Made by a program: the position numbers and the translations under genes. Below, in pieces: positions 1 through 8,959 of a stretch of 64,000 nt of DNA (the stretch's first letter is position 1; every line of letters starts with the position of its first letter). Source of the DNA: Thermanaerothrix daxensis. Lineage in GTDB: Bacteria > Chloroflexota > Anaerolineae > Anaerolineales > Anaerolineaceae. The stretch spans positions 248,001 through 312,000 of the forward strand of contig NZ_LGKO01000005.1 in NCBI RefSeq assembly GCF_001306145.1, written 5' to 3'. Under the pieces are notes generated by a model, which worked only from the letters and a program-made list of their open reading frames with translations, was not told where the DNA came from and ran no database searches.

Positions 1-708
1 ACCGCCGAGGATCTCAGTGAAGCCCACTGCGGCGTACTGGGCTACGTTGCCGAAGCCCTGGATGGCGGCCACGCACTGAGAGGGTTCCAGGTTAAGGTGC
101 TTGAGAGCTTCGCGGACGGTGTAGATGACACCGAATCCGGTCGCTTCGGTGCGTCCCAGCGAACCACCGCCTCCCACGGGCTTGCCGGTGATGACCCCAG
201 GGGTGTACTGCCCAACCAGTTTGGAGTACTCGTCCATCATCCAGCCCATCATTTGCGGGTTGGTGCCCACATCCGGCGCGGGGACGTCCTGACGTGGGCC
301 AATGTTGCGCCAGATCTGCTGGATGTAGCCGCGGGCCAGGCGCTCTTTCTCGCCTTCTGAAAGGGTTGCCGGGTCCACAATAACGCCGCCCTTGCCACCG
401 CCGAGCGGCAGATCTACCACGGCGCATTTCCAGGTCATCCAGGTGGCCAGAGCACGCACTGTATCAATGGTTTCAGCAGGGTGAAAGCGAATGCCACCTT
501 TGCACGGCCCGCGGGCGTCATTGTGCTGAACGCGGAAGCCCTGGAACACGCGGATGGTGCCATCGTCCATGCGCACCGGGATGCGGAAGTGGTACTCTCG
601 CATCGGCCAGCGCAGGATCTCGCGCACCTGGGGGTCGAGTTGGAGCAGTTCGGCTACATGATCGAATTGACGCTGAGCCATTTCGAAGGCATTGGTCGTA
701 CCCGTCAT
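1..708 (-). CDS. gdhA: Glu/Leu/Phe/Val dehydrogenase (glutamate dehydrogenase), 3' end outside window
   Basis: Only the N-terminal ~236 residues are present; the gene runs off the left edge. The enzyme interconverts glutamate and 2-oxoglutarate plus ammonia with NAD(P)H in the cytoplasm. The reading shows the family's glutamate-binding region (GGIRFHP near residue 90, then KCAVVDLPLGGGKGG with the substrate and catalytic lysines), the PAPDVGT block with the catalytic aspartate, and GKPVGGGGSLGRTEATGFG leading into the Rossmann domain (IQGFGNVA). ATG 706-708 is chosen because GGAGAG lies 6 nt upstream; a second in-frame ATG at 712-714 touches that ribosome site and is too close. The family is certain; glutamate rather than leucine or phenylalanine as substrate is inferred. 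Confidence 0.93.
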   Translation of the reverse strand, partial: MTGTTNAFEMAQRQFDHVAELLQLDPQVREILRWPMREYHFRIPVRMDDGTIRVFQGFRVQHNDARGPCKGGIRFHPAETIDTVRALATWMTWKCAVVDLPLGGGKGGVIVDPATLSEGEKERLARGYIQQIWRNIGPRQDVPAPDVGTNPQMMGWMMDEYSKLVGQYTPGVITGKPVGGGGSLGRTEATGFGVIYTVREALKHLNLEPSQCVAAIQGFGNVAQYAAVGFTEILGG

Positions 709-786
709 AAGCATCTCTCCTGAGGGGGTGGGGTTTGGGGTGAGGAATTTTAAGGCGCGGAAGCATTGACGCCTGGGAGAAACTAA

Positions 787-815
787 TAGCGGGCATCCCG
801 GTCGTATGCCCGCTA
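787..815. repeat. Intergenic perfect hairpin, REP-like palindrome
   Basis: TAGCGGGCAT (787-796) and ATGCCCGCTA (806-815) form a perfect 10-bp stem around a 9-nt loop. No T-run follows on either side, so it does not look like an intrinsic terminator. It lies between two divergent genes, where a terminator would not be expected either. It is the most structured part of the 349-nt gap 709-1057, which otherwise holds only the two promoter regions. Its form resembles dispersed REP palindromes, but only one copy is seen here. Confidence 0.5.
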
Positions 816-983
816 CAAGTTGCCCCTATGTATGGCCAAAATTGGCACGTTGGCGCCTCCGCTTGTTTCGATCCATTTACAAGGTTAATGGATTATCGCG
901 CTTGCGTCAATAGGATGAACGTCTTCAATCCTGGATGATCTCTTTCACTCCATACAGCTCTGACAAGCCTGCTGCGGAGCCGT

Positions 984-1014
984 TTGGAGGAAATAAGCCC
1001 GCCTCTGGTATAAT
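984..1014 (+). promoter_or_regulatory. Promoter of glyQS with extended -10
   Basis: TGGTATAAT at 1006-1014 is an extended -10 (TGn plus TATAAT). A poor -35 (TTGGAG, 984-989) lies 19 nt upstream. Transcription would start near 1021, which excludes the upstream ATG at 935 and supports ATG 1058 as the start of glyQS. No T-box-like leader fits in the ~37 nt of leader. Confidence 0.6.
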
Positions 1015-1057
1015 CAAAAGGCTAACGGACTTATCTGATCAGGAGTTTGGTCAACCT

Positions 1058-4054
1058 ATGAGAGACCCATTGGATTTTCAATCCATTATCATGAAGTTAC
1101 AACAGTTTTGGGCCGAGCAAGGGTGCTTGATCTGGCAGCCCTATTACACCCAGGTGGGTGCCGGGACGATGAACCCGGCTACCTTCTTGCGTGTTTTGGG
1201 GCCGGAACCCTGGAATGTGGCTTACGTGGAGCCCTCGATTCGCCCGGACGATGGTCGCTACGGCGAAAATCCTAATCGTCTGCAACAGCACTATCAATTT
1301 CAGGTCATTCTCAAGCCCGATCCAGGTAACCCGCAGGAGATTTACCTGCGCTCGCTGGAAGCCCTGGGCATTGACCCGCGCGAGCACGACATTCGCTTTG
1401 TTGAAGATAACTGGGAATCGCCCGCACTGGGGGCCTGGGGGCTAGGCTGGGAGGTCTGGCTGGATGGATTGGAGATCACCCAATTCACCTATTTCCAGCA
1501 GGCAGGCGGGATGGTGCTGGAACCGGTCTCCGTGGAGATAACCTACGGGCTGGAACGCATTGCCATGGCCCTGCAGCGTGTCAGCAACTTTCGGGATATC
1601 CGTTGGAACGCCGAACGCACCTATGGGGATGTCAACCTGCAGGGGGAACGCGAGCACAGCACGTACTATTTTGAGGTCGCCGATGTAGAGCGACTGCGCC
1701 AGATGTTTGCCCTCTTTGAGGCTGAGGCCGAGGCGGCGCTGGCGCGCGGATTGGTCTTGCCGGCACACGATTATGTTTTGAAGTGCTCACACACCTTCAA
1801 TGTGTTGGACACGCGTGGCGCAGTGGGAGTAACTGAGCGTCAGGTGCTTTTCGCACGCATGCGGGATATGGCACGGCGCGTGGCCGAAGCCTATGTGGCT
1901 CAGCGCCAGGCGCTGGGCTTCCCCTGGCTCAAACCCACAGCCCAGGTGAGCGAGGCCCCAGCCGTGAGGGAAGCGCCCCGTTCCATCCCAGAGCAGGAGA
2001 CTCTGCTGATCGAAATCGGCACTGAAGAACTTCCTCCCGCAGACCTGGAGGCCGCCCTGGCGCAGTTACGTCAGCGAGTGCCGGCGTTGCTGGATGAATT
2101 GCATCTGCCCCATGGAGATGTTCAGGTCTGGGGGACACCCCGGCGCCTGGTGGTATGGGTGGAAGATTTAGCGGGGCGGCAGCCCGACCGAGAATTGATC
2201 ATCAAGGGCCCGCCGGCTAACCGCGCTTTTGATGCCGAAGGACGCCCGACTGCGGCGGCGGAGGGCTTTGCCCGGAGCAAGGGGGTGCCGGTGGAAGCGC
2301 TCACGGTTGCCGAAATGGACGGAGGCCGTTACGTGGTGGCTCACGTGCGTGAGACCGGACGCCCGGCGGTGGAAGTGCTGGCCGAGGTCCTGCCGGGAGT
2401 GATTGCCGACCTGCGCTTCGAACGTTCGATGCGCTGGAACAGTAGCGGGGTGGCTTTCTCGCGCCCAATCCGCTGGCTGGTAGCACTGCATGGTGAGACT
2501 GTTATTCCCTTCACCTATGCCGGGCTGACCTCCGGGCGGGTGACGCGGGGGCTGCGTTTTGCCGAGCCGGCCACCTTTGCACTCTCTCACCCGCGCGATT
2601 ACCGCATATTCCTGGAACGGCAGGGCGTGGTTGTAGAGCCGGAGATTCGGCGGGCCCGAATTGCCGAGCAGGCGCGTACCCTGATCGCTGACGTGGGGGG
2701 GGACCCGGAACACCTGGATGAGGCGGTGCTCAATGAGGTCACACACCTGGTTGAAGCCCCGACCGCCCTGCGCGGCAGGTTTGAAGACGAGTATCTGCGC
2801 TTGCCGGAAGAAGTGCTGGTCTCGGTAATGAAGAAGCACCAGCGCTACTTCCCGGTTTACACCCGCGAGGGGCAGCTCCTACCCTACTTCATTGCCGTGC
2901 GCAACGGTGGGAAAGAAGGGCTGGACGTGGTAACGGACGGGAACGAACAGGTGATTCGGGCGCGTTTCGCAGATGCGGCCTACTTTATCCGTGAGGATCT
3001 GAAGCACCCGTTGGAGTACTATTTGCCCCGCTTGAGCACCCTCACTTTTCAGGCCAAATTGGGTTCAATGCTGGATAAAACCCATCGCATTGAAGTGCTG
3101 GTGGAGCGTTTGATTCCCATGGTGGGGCTGGAGGCAGAAGATGCCGCCGCAGTGCGTCGGGCGGCTCATTTGTGCAAAGCGGATTTAGTAACCCACATGG
3201 TGGTGGAAATGACCTCTTTACAGGGGGTGATGGGACGCTATTATGCCCTGCAAAGCGGTGAGCCCCGGGCTGTAGCGGAAGCCATTTTCGAGGCCTATCT
3301 GCCTCGTTTTGCAGGCGATCGCTATCCTGAGACCCCGGCTGGTCTGGTGCTGGGTCTGGCGGACCGCCTGGACACACTGATGGGACTGTTTGCAGTGGGG
3401 TTAGCCCCGACCGGCACCAAAGATCCTTTTGCTTTGCGCCGGGCGGCGCTGGGGCTGGTGCAGAATTTGATTCATTGGAATCTGGATTTCGACCTGCGCC
3501 AGGGTCTGGAGGCCGCCGCGCAAGGTCTGCCGGTGCCGGTAAGCCCCGAAGCCAAAATGGAGTGTTTGGAGTTCATTGTGGGGCGCTTGCAGAACGAACT
3601 GCTGGAGCAGGGTTATCGTTATGATGTGGTGGCCGCGGTGCTGGCTGCTCAGGGGCATAACCCGGCGGCGACGGCGCGTGGTGTGCGGGAACTGAGTGCG
3701 TGGGTGAGCCGGTCGGATTGGAATACCATTCTGCCTGCCTACGCCCGCTGTGTGCGGATCACCCGCGACCAGACCGAGCGTTTCGCAATTGATCCCGCGC
3801 GTCTGGTTGAGCCGGCAGAGAAGCACTTGCTCTCAGCGCTCCTTCAGGCGGAGGTCACTCCCCGCCGGCCCGGGAGCGTGGAGGATTTCTTCCAGGTCTT
3901 CCTGCCCATGATCCCGGTGATCAACCGCTTCTTTGACGAGGTCCTGGTCATGGCGGAGGATGCTGGTTTACGCGCCAATCGCCTTGGCCTGCTTCAGCGT
4001 ATTGTGGCCCTGGCAGATGGAGTGGCCGATTTCTCGAAACTGGAAGGGTTCTAA
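1058..4054 (+). CDS. glyQS: Glycyl-tRNA synthetase, fused alpha and beta chains
   Basis: Charges tRNA-Gly with glycine. The 998-residue product joins both subunits of the bacterial alpha2beta2 enzyme in one chain. The alpha part (roughly residues 1-290) begins [18 protein letters not shown] and contains [18 protein letters not shown], the class II catalytic core. A short linker (~290-315) leads to the beta part ([13 protein letters not shown] onward), which carries [12 protein letters not shown], an HD-like segment and a C-terminal anticodon-binding region with DEVLVMAED. An ATG exists 123 nt upstream in frame, but AGGAG at 1041-1045 and the -10 at 1009-1014 place the start at 1058. Such fusions are known in several bacterial lineages, including Chloroflexota. 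The gene stands alone. Confidence 0.97.
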   Translation: MRDPLDFQSIIMKLQQFWAEQGCLIWQPYYTQVGAGTMNPATFLRVLGPEPWNVAYVEPSIRPDDGRYGENPNRLQQHYQFQVILKPDPGNPQEIYLRSLEALGIDPREHDIRFVEDNWESPALGAWGLGWEVWLDGLEITQFTYFQQAGGMVLEPVSVEITYGLERIAMALQRVSNFRDIRWNAERTYGDVNLQGEREHSTYYFEVADVERLRQMFALFEAEAEAALARGLVLPAHDYVLKCSHTFNVLDTRGAVGVTERQVLFARMRDMARRVAEAYVAQRQALGFPWLKPTAQVSEAPAVREAPRSIPEQETLLIEIGTEELPPADLEAALAQLRQRVPALLDELHLPHGDVQVWGTPRRLVVWVEDLAGRQPDRELIIKGPPANRAFDAEGRPTAAAEGFARSKGVPVEALTVAEMDGGRYVVAHVRETGRPAVEVLAEVLPGVIADLRFERSMRWNSSGVAFSRPIRWLVALHGETVIPFTYAGLTSGRVTRGLRFAEPATFALSHPRDYRIFLERQGVVVEPEIRRARIAEQARTLIADVGGDPEHLDEAVLNEVTHLVEAPTALRGRFEDEYLRLPEEVLVSVMKKHQRYFPVYTREGQLLPYFIAVRNGGKEGLDVVTDGNEQVIRARFADAAYFIREDLKHPLEYYLPRLSTLTFQAKLGSMLDKTHRIEVLVERLIPMVGLEAEDAAAVRRAAHLCKADLVTHMVVEMTSLQGVMGRYYALQSGEPRAVAEAIFEAYLPRFAGDRYPETPAGLVLGLADRLDTLMGLFAVGLAPTGTKDPFALRRAALGLVQNLIHWNLDFDLRQGLEAAAQGLPVPVSPEAKMECLEFIVGRLQNELLEQGYRYDVVAAVLAAQGHNPAATARGVRELSAWVSRSDWNTILPAYARCVRITRDQTERFAIDPARLVEPAEKHLLSALLQAEVTPRRPGSVEDFFQVFLPMIPVINRFFDEVLVMAEDAGLRANRLGLLQRIVALADGVADFSKLEGF

Positions 4055-4142
4055 ATCCTCTGGTTTCGGATTAGATAAAGGTTCAACCACTGTTCGTCGG
4101 ATCATTTTCCCAGCACGCCGGGAGAGATAGTGGTGGAAAACC

Positions 4143-4177
4143 GGGGATCTTGGAGTGGTCACCATTCCTAGATCCCC
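4143..4177 (+). terminator. Likely terminator of glyQS (long imperfect hairpin)
   Basis: GGGGATCT (4143-4150) pairs with AGATCCCC (4170-4177); inside, after one T-T mismatch, GGAGTGGT pairs with ACCATTCC with one G-U. The whole 35 nt folds into one long stem followed by AATCATTTTGG. It lies 89 nt past the stop codon. Confidence 0.55.
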
Positions 4178-4229
4178 AATCATTTTGGGCCGGGTTGCTG
4201 AGAGCAGTGTCGAGATAGTGAAAACGCAA

Positions 4230-4251
4230 CTGCCGGTCGGATGACCGGCAG
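4230..4251. terminator. Hairpin between convergent genes, probable terminator of the LCP gene
   Basis: CTGCCGGTC (4230-4238) and GACCGGCAG (4243-4251) form a perfect 9-bp stem with a GGAT loop. Read on the minus strand, the stem is followed by TTGCGTTTT, suiting termination of the gene that ends at 4280. Confidence 0.6.
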
Positions 4252-4279
4252 CGTCTTATCGGGATTTGACCTGACAGCG

Positions 4280-5695
4280 TCAGGGTAGGATGTTGCTCTG
4301 TGCCCAATCGTTACCCAACGCAACGGCAAGATCCACCGCGGCGTTAGGGTCGTAGCGATTGTAAATGCGCGGGTTTTGCAGTTGCATGACGGTAATGAGG
4401 TAATTCAGCGTATAGGGTTTGGGGCTGTAAAGGAAAATGGTGGTTTGGCTGTAAAGGTTGTCGGCATTGGTCTCTTGAACCACGTTAAAGCCCTTGCCGC
4501 GCAGAAATTCGGCCGTGCGTCCGGCCAGTCCCGCCACGCTGGTACCGTTTTGCACGACAATGCGTGCATTTTCTGCTTCCATCAGGGCTTTGGGGTCTTC
4601 TGCCACCGCAGCCGGCCCAACTGCGCCGTTGGTGGAGAAAACTTCGTCTCGGATCAGACGGATCTGATCCGGGATGGGGATGAGGATGTCCAAACCGTCC
4701 GGGGAGGTGGCCATTTCAACGGCATTCGGGCCGATTACCCCGCGCTTAATGTTCTCCGCCGGAATCTGCACGGCCAGCCAGGCCAGTTGAATGGCTTCTT
4801 GCAGAGTCATGTTGGTACGAATGCCTGCCGACAACTCGTTATATAGCACGGGGGCTTTTGCAATCAATTTGGGGATTTGATCATACTGCAAGATGCGGTC
4901 ACGGATGGCCAGAATGACCTCTTGCTGCCGCCGGGCACGGTCAAAGTCACCGCCTTCGGTGTAGCGGTTACGCGCGTAGGCCAGTGCCAGATCTCCTCCC
5001 ACAGCATAGACACCTGGTTCCAGATGCACCTTGGGGCGGTTACCGGTGGGGTAGAGGGTAATCGGCTCTTGGACGCGAATTTTGATGCCCCCGATTTCGT
5101 CAATAAATCTCTCGAAGGCGTAGAAGTCAATCTGGGCGTAGTAGTTGATCGGGACTCCTAGGAATTGGCGTACCGTTTCGACTGCCAGCCCTGGCCCGCC
5201 GCCGGGCAGTTTATATGTCTCCCCTAGGAAGTAGGCGGTGTTAATTTTCCCGTAGTCAAAGCCGGGGATGTTGACCCACATATCGCGGGGGATCGAAAGA
5301 ATCCCCGCCGTGCGGGTCAGTGGATCCAGAGTCAGGAGCATCATGGTGTCCGTCCGTGGCGTCTCCCCGGCTTCCCAATCGCGGTAGTCCAGGCCCATGA
5401 CCAGGACGGTCACACGGCTTTTGCCATCCCAGGGTTCGGGCGCGGGCCCATTTTCCTGAAGAGGCTGGTTGAGGGGGACATTGGTGGCGGAAAGTCCGGC
5501 TGGGTTTGTCGTATTGGGCCCTACCGGAACGCCGCCCAGGCTGGTCATGCTCCACGAGCGGAAGAAGTTGCGTGCCAGCGAAAAAGCGGCCCATCCAGTC
5601 ACCAAGGCCAGGAGAATGAATACGATCAAAACAACCAGTGTCAGGCGATCTAAATGGAGACGCCGGGGAATCATGCGGGTGCGCAGTTGCGACAT
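4280..5695 (-). CDS. LytR-CpsA-Psr (LCP) family envelope protein
   Basis: LCP proteins transfer polyprenyl-linked glycopolymers onto the cell wall or other envelope acceptors. This 471-residue protein has a short basic cytoplasmic start, one membrane segment (about residues 18-40, LTLVVLIVFILLALVTGWAA), a Pro/Asn-rich spacer, then the LCP domain. Visible there are VLVMGLDYRDW, the pair RTDTMMLLTLDP, LSIPRDMWV and KINTAYFLG, with arginines and aspartates that hold the pyrophosphate in known members. A C-terminal LytR_C-type region follows (RIVVQNGTSVAGLAGRTAEFL). The acceptor cannot be told from sequence. It is transcribed alone toward glyQS. Confidence 0.93.
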   Translation of the reverse strand: MSQLRTRMIPRRLHLDRLTLVVLIVFILLALVTGWAAFSLARNFFRSWSMTSLGGVPVGPNTTNPAGLSATNVPLNQPLQENGPAPEPWDGKSRVTVLVMGLDYRDWEAGETPRTDTMMLLTLDPLTRTAGILSIPRDMWVNIPGFDYGKINTAYFLGETYKLPGGGPGLAVETVRQFLGVPINYYAQIDFYAFERFIDEIGGIKIRVQEPITLYPTGNRPKVHLEPGVYAVGGDLALAYARNRYTEGGDFDRARRQQEVILAIRDRILQYDQIPKLIAKAPVLYNELSAGIRTNMTLQEAIQLAWLAVQIPAENIKRGVIGPNAVEMATSPDGLDILIPIPDQIRLIRDEVFSTNGAVGPAAVAEDPKALMEAENARIVVQNGTSVAGLAGRTAEFLRGKGFNVVQETNADNLYSQTTIFLYSPKPYTLNYLITVMQLQNPRIYNRYDPNAAVDLAVALGNDWAQSNILP

Positions 5696-5761
5696 AAAGC
5701 TTTCAACCCTTTGGAATCAGAAATTTCATGCTCAAGGGTAAGGTGCAAGATGGATGCCATT

Positions 5762-5983
5762 TCAAGCAGGGGGTGGGGGTGGCACCGGTAGGTCGTCTAC
5801 CGGGGTCTCCATCCATTTGCTGCCTTCATCAATCAGCATCACCGGGATGTCTTCCACAATCGGGTACTTGCGTCCGCAGTCACGGCAGACCAGCCAGGTC
5901 TCGCGAACCAGGTCTAGAAGTCCCTCGCGTTCGCGCACACAGGCCGGGCAGCGTAAGATTTCTAACAAGTCCTGGCTTACCAT
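5762..5983 (-). CDS. Trm112-like zinc-ribbon small protein (UPF0434/YcaR type)
   Basis: A 73-residue protein starting SQDLLEILRCPAC, with a second CRDCGRKYP pair, so four cysteines likely bind one zinc. This is the pattern of the Trm112/YcaR family. Eukaryotic and archaeal members activate methyltransferases; the role of bacterial members is mostly unknown. The tail is a run of prolines. The start has AAGGAGG 4 nt upstream. It is divergent from the MFS gene and 66 nt upstream of the LCP gene on the same strand, so the two may be cotranscribed. Confidence 0.8.
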   Translation of the reverse strand: MVSQDLLEILRCPACVREREGLLDLVRETWLVCRDCGRKYPIVEDIPVMLIDEGSKWMETPVDDLPVPPPPPA

Positions 5984-6120
5984 ATGGCCTCCTTACCAGT
6001 TTCTTGGCCTCTATTGTACCACCAAGGGGAAGAGGGTGTAAAATTCGCTGCGGATGCCTGCATGCGGGTGTTGGTTTGTCCGGAGATTCTAATTTGCGCG
6101 ACCCATCGGAGAGATCAACG

Positions 6121-7407
6121 ATGCAATCTTTATGGCGTGCTTTCAAGACCCCTTATCCCCGCCAGTTCTGGTTGATGTTTGTGGGGATGTTCATCAGCAC
6201 GGTGGGGGCCAGCATGATCTGGCCTTTCCTGATGATTTACATCAGTGAACGCTTGCAGTTGCCGCTGACCTCAGCCGCAGGCCTGATCACCTTGAACGCC
6301 GCGGTAGGCCTGGGGGCTTCGTTCCTGGCAGGCCCAATTGTGGATTACCTGGGGCGAAAGTGGGTAATGGTGATCAGCCTGATGGTCAACGGAATGGGGT
6401 TTGTGTTGATGCGCCAGGCTCACACGTATTCCGCCTTTGCCGGATTGATGGCGCTGCAGGGGTTCTTTAACCCGCTCTACCGCATTGGCGCAGATGCCAT
6501 GATGGCGGATCTGATCCCCGCTGAGCAGCGGGCAGAAGCCTATTCGATGCTGCGGTTGAGCAACAACCTAGGGGTGGCAATCGGCCCGGCGGTAGGTGGG
6601 TTCATCGCTAGCATCTCCTATGAGATTGCCTTTCTGTGTGCCGCAACGGGCATGAGCCTATATGGATTGCTGATCGCCCTGCGCGCTCGTGAAACGCTAC
6701 CGCGCCGTAGGAGAATGGAATCGGGCGGCAAGTCCTCCCATCCACGCGAGCGTTTTGGGGGGTACGGGCGGGTCCTGCGTGATCGTCCGTTCCTGGCCTT
6801 CACGTTGACCTTCACGTTGACTCAGGTTTGTGCGGCCATTTTATGGGTGTTGCTTTCGGTTTATACCAAGCAGAATTTCGGTTTACCAGAAAGCCGTTAT
6901 GGCTGGATTCCGACCACCAACGCGCTCATGGTGGTGCTCTTTCAGATTCCGGTCACGCTGGTGACCAAGCGCTTCCCGCCCCTGCTGGTGCTGGCAGTGG
7001 GCTCGCTGTTTTATGCCTCGGCGGTGACCAGCGTGGCCTGGGGACGCGATTTTTGGGCTTTCTGGCTGAGCATGGTGGTCATGACCATCGGGGAGTTGAT
7101 TTTGATCCCCACCTCCACCACTTATGTGGCCGGGCGGGCACCAGAGGATATGCGAGGGCGTTACATGAGCATTTATGGGTTGACCTGGGGAGTGGCCTCT
7201 GGGATTGGCCCGGTGCTGGGCGGGTTGTTAAACGATCATCTGGGGCCGCGTTTTATCTGGTACGGAGGTGGTGCGGTTGGATTGGTCAGCGTGGTGCTCT
7301 TCCTGGTATTGAGCCGGGTGCAACCATCTGCTGTGCCAGGGGGTGGTGTGCCCGAGGCAGCATCTGCGGCGCAACCAGAGGTAGTGCTTGAGCGCGAGGT
7401 TCGGTAG
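6121..7407 (+). CDS. MFS transporter, drug-efflux type
   Basis: A 428-residue inner-membrane protein with about 12 hydrophobic segments. The loop after segment 2 reads PIVDYLGRKWVMV, a form of the MFS signature GxxxDrxGRK/R, and the repeat AYSMLRLSNNLGVAIGPAVGG resembles the motif C region of drug:H+ antiporters (EPGPAxGG). A longer open frame begins at 5728, but the conserved membrane region and GGAGAG 7 nt upstream fix the start at ATG 6121. Substrate unknown. Its stop is 6 nt from the stop of the convergent ndh gene. Confidence 0.88.
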   Translation: MQSLWRAFKTPYPRQFWLMFVGMFISTVGASMIWPFLMIYISERLQLPLTSAAGLITLNAAVGLGASFLAGPIVDYLGRKWVMVISLMVNGMGFVLMRQAHTYSAFAGLMALQGFFNPLYRIGADAMMADLIPAEQRAEAYSMLRLSNNLGVAIGPAVGGFIASISYEIAFLCAATGMSLYGLLIALRARETLPRRRRMESGGKSSHPRERFGGYGRVLRDRPFLAFTLTFTLTQVCAAILWVLLSVYTKQNFGLPESRYGWIPTTNALMVVLFQIPVTLVTKRFPPLLVLAVGSLFYASAVTSVAWGRDFWAFWLSMVVMTIGELILIPTSTTYVAGRAPEDMRGRYMSIYGLTWGVASGIGPVLGGLLNDHLGPRFIWYGGGAVGLVSVVLFLVLSRVQPSAVPGGGVPEAASAAQPEVVLEREVR

Positions 7408-7413
7408 GCGGGG

Positions 7414-8757
7414 CTAATTTGGCCGGCAGGTAGTGAGCGAGGCCATGGGGGATGTTTCACCGGGTTGCGCAGCGGGGAGCGGCGCGTTCCGATGTGCCGG
7501 AGGCAGTGGGTAAATCAGCCGGGCAGCACGCTCATAGCGGAAGTACTCCCAGGCCCAGTTAATCAGCACGACCAGCCGGTTGCGAAAGCCCACCAGCTGC
7601 ATCAAGTGGACAAAAAGCCAGATCAGCCAGGCTACCCAACCCTTGAGGTGTAAGCCAAAAAGCGCGGCCACTGCCTGGTTGCGGCCAATGGTGGCCATGC
7701 TCCCCCAATCGCGATAGCGAAACACCTGAAGAGGTTGTCCTTGCAAGGCACGCAGGATGTTGCGGGCCGCATGCTCGCCTTGTTGCATGGCCACCGGTGC
7801 TACCATGGGCAGGGGGTGACCGTTTTCATCTTCGAGGTACGCGGCGTCGCCGATGACGAAAACCCGGGGGTAACCCGGTAGTTGCAGGGTCGGCAGGACG
7901 CGCACACGTTTCTGAGTTCCCAGGGCGGCCGGCAAATTTTGAACCAGGTCAGCAGCCTGGACACCCGCGGCCCAGATCAGGGTCTGAGTGGGCAAGGTGC
8001 GCCCATCGGCCAGGTTCACACACTGCCCGTCGTAATCCCGAACCTGGGCCTTTAACCAGACTTCCACGCCTTTCTGACGCAAGGCTTCCTGAGCGGCTTG
8101 GCCCAAATTGGGTGGCAGGTGGCTCAGCAGGCGGTCGGTGGCCTCCAGTAAAATCACACGGGCTCGGCTCAGGTTGAGGTTGGGGTAATCTTTACGCAAG
8201 ACCAGGCGAATCAGTTCGGCCAGGGCGCCCGCGCATTCTACACCGGTCGGGCCACCCCCCACAACCACAAAGGTCAGCATGGCGCGCTGCACGTCGGGAT
8301 CAGTTTGCTGGGTGGCCAGTTCAAAGCGGCTTAATACGTGATTTCGGATAGCGAGGGCTTCATCAATGTCTTTGAGCCCGAAGGCATGTTGAGCAATGGA
8401 GGAAAGACCAAAAGTGTTGGTGACACTACCGACAGCAAGGATCAGATAGTCATAGGGAATTGGGCCGGCGGTGGTGAACAGATAGCGGCCTTCCAGGTCA
8501 ATCCGCTGCACGTCTGCCTGCACAAAGGTCAAGTTTTTCTGCTGCCGCAGGATGCCGCGCACCGGGTAGGCGATTTCCTCCGGGGCCAAACCAGCGCTGG
8601 CTACCTGGTAGAGGAGGGGTTGAAAGAGATGGTAGTTGCGCCGGTCAATGAGCGTCACGCGCACGGGGGCGTTTGCCAGTGCGCGTGCTGCGCGCAATCC
8701 GCCGAATCCGGCTCCCACAATTGCAACATGAGGTTGGGTCACACTCGAAGGTTTCAT
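7414..8757 (-). CDS. ndh: Type II NADH:quinone oxidoreductase
   Basis: Single-subunit, non-proton-pumping NADH dehydrogenase that passes electrons from NADH through FAD to quinone. The 447-residue protein shows the FAD dinucleotide fold VAIVGAGFGGLRAA at the start, the NADH-binding fold VVVGGGPTGVECAGALAEL near residue 165, and FVIGDAAYL near 300. The C-terminal region is hydrophobic and aromatic (WVAWLIWLFVHLMQLVGF), as expected for membrane anchoring. ATG 8757 has GGGAGA 7 nt upstream; a start 27 nt earlier lacks this. The promoter region carries a striking inverted repeat. Confidence 0.92.
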   Translation of the reverse strand: MKPSSVTQPHVAIVGAGFGGLRAARALANAPVRVTLIDRRNYHLFQPLLYQVASAGLAPEEIAYPVRGILRQQKNLTFVQADVQRIDLEGRYLFTTAGPIPYDYLILAVGSVTNTFGLSSIAQHAFGLKDIDEALAIRNHVLSRFELATQQTDPDVQRAMLTFVVVGGGPTGVECAGALAELIRLVLRKDYPNLNLSRARVILLEATDRLLSHLPPNLGQAAQEALRQKGVEVWLKAQVRDYDGQCVNLADGRTLPTQTLIWAAGVQAADLVQNLPAALGTQKRVRVLPTLQLPGYPRVFVIGDAAYLEDENGHPLPMVAPVAMQQGEHAARNILRALQGQPLQVFRYRDWGSMATIGRNQAVAALFGLHLKGWVAWLIWLFVHLMQLVGFRNRLVVLINWAWEYFRYERAARLIYPLPPAHRNAPLPAAQPGETSPMASLTTCRPN

Positions 8758-8792
8758 CAGGTCGTCTCCCTGGATACGTACCAAGCCGGAAT

Positions 8793-8843
8793 TGTGATAA
8801 ATGTAACTAATACTATTATAGTCTAATTTATCACATAATACAA
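8793..8843 (-). promoter_or_regulatory. ndh promoter flanked by a perfect 10-bp inverted repeat
   Basis: On the minus strand, TTGTAT (8843-8838) and TATAAT (8820-8815) are separated by 17 nt, giving a start near 8808. The arms TGTGATAAAT (8793-8802) and ATTTATCACA (8826-8835) are perfect inverted repeats with centres 33 bp apart, about three helical turns. One arm lies between -35 and -10, the other just after the start site. This geometry suits a repressor; TGTGA half-sites occur in Rex and CRP/FNR operators. Confidence 0.65.
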
Positions 8844-8844
8844 C

Positions 8845-8869
8845 GGGCTGTGTAAACCCACACCTGCCC
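8845..8869 (-). terminator. Weak hairpin after pcrA, before ndh promoter
   Basis: GGGC/GCCC (8845-8848 with 8866-8869) and GTGT/ACAC (8850-8853 with 8860-8863) form an interrupted 8-bp stem. On the minus strand it is followed by GTTGTATT. It may end transcripts coming from pcrA, but the stem is imperfect. Confidence 0.3.
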
Positions 8870-8959
8870 CATCATGAAAGTGCTTGAAGAAGTCCTCCTT
8901 GTCGCCCAGAGCGAAGGCTGGAGCGTGGTTTTGTGGTTGCCCTGCAACTCTCTTCTGGT

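Noticed and set aside
935-1057. Upstream extension of the glyQS frame from ATG 935
   Set aside because: The extended -10 at 1006-1014 lies inside it, the residues are not family-like, and AGGAG fits ATG 1058.
709-1057. T-box leader for glycyl-tRNA synthetase
   Set aside because: The leader is only ~37 nt by the promoter, and no T-box sequence (TGGNACCGCG) is seen.
5728-6120. N-terminal extension of the MFS gene
   Set aside because: It overlaps the divergent Trm112-like gene, and the conserved start and ribosome site are at 6121.
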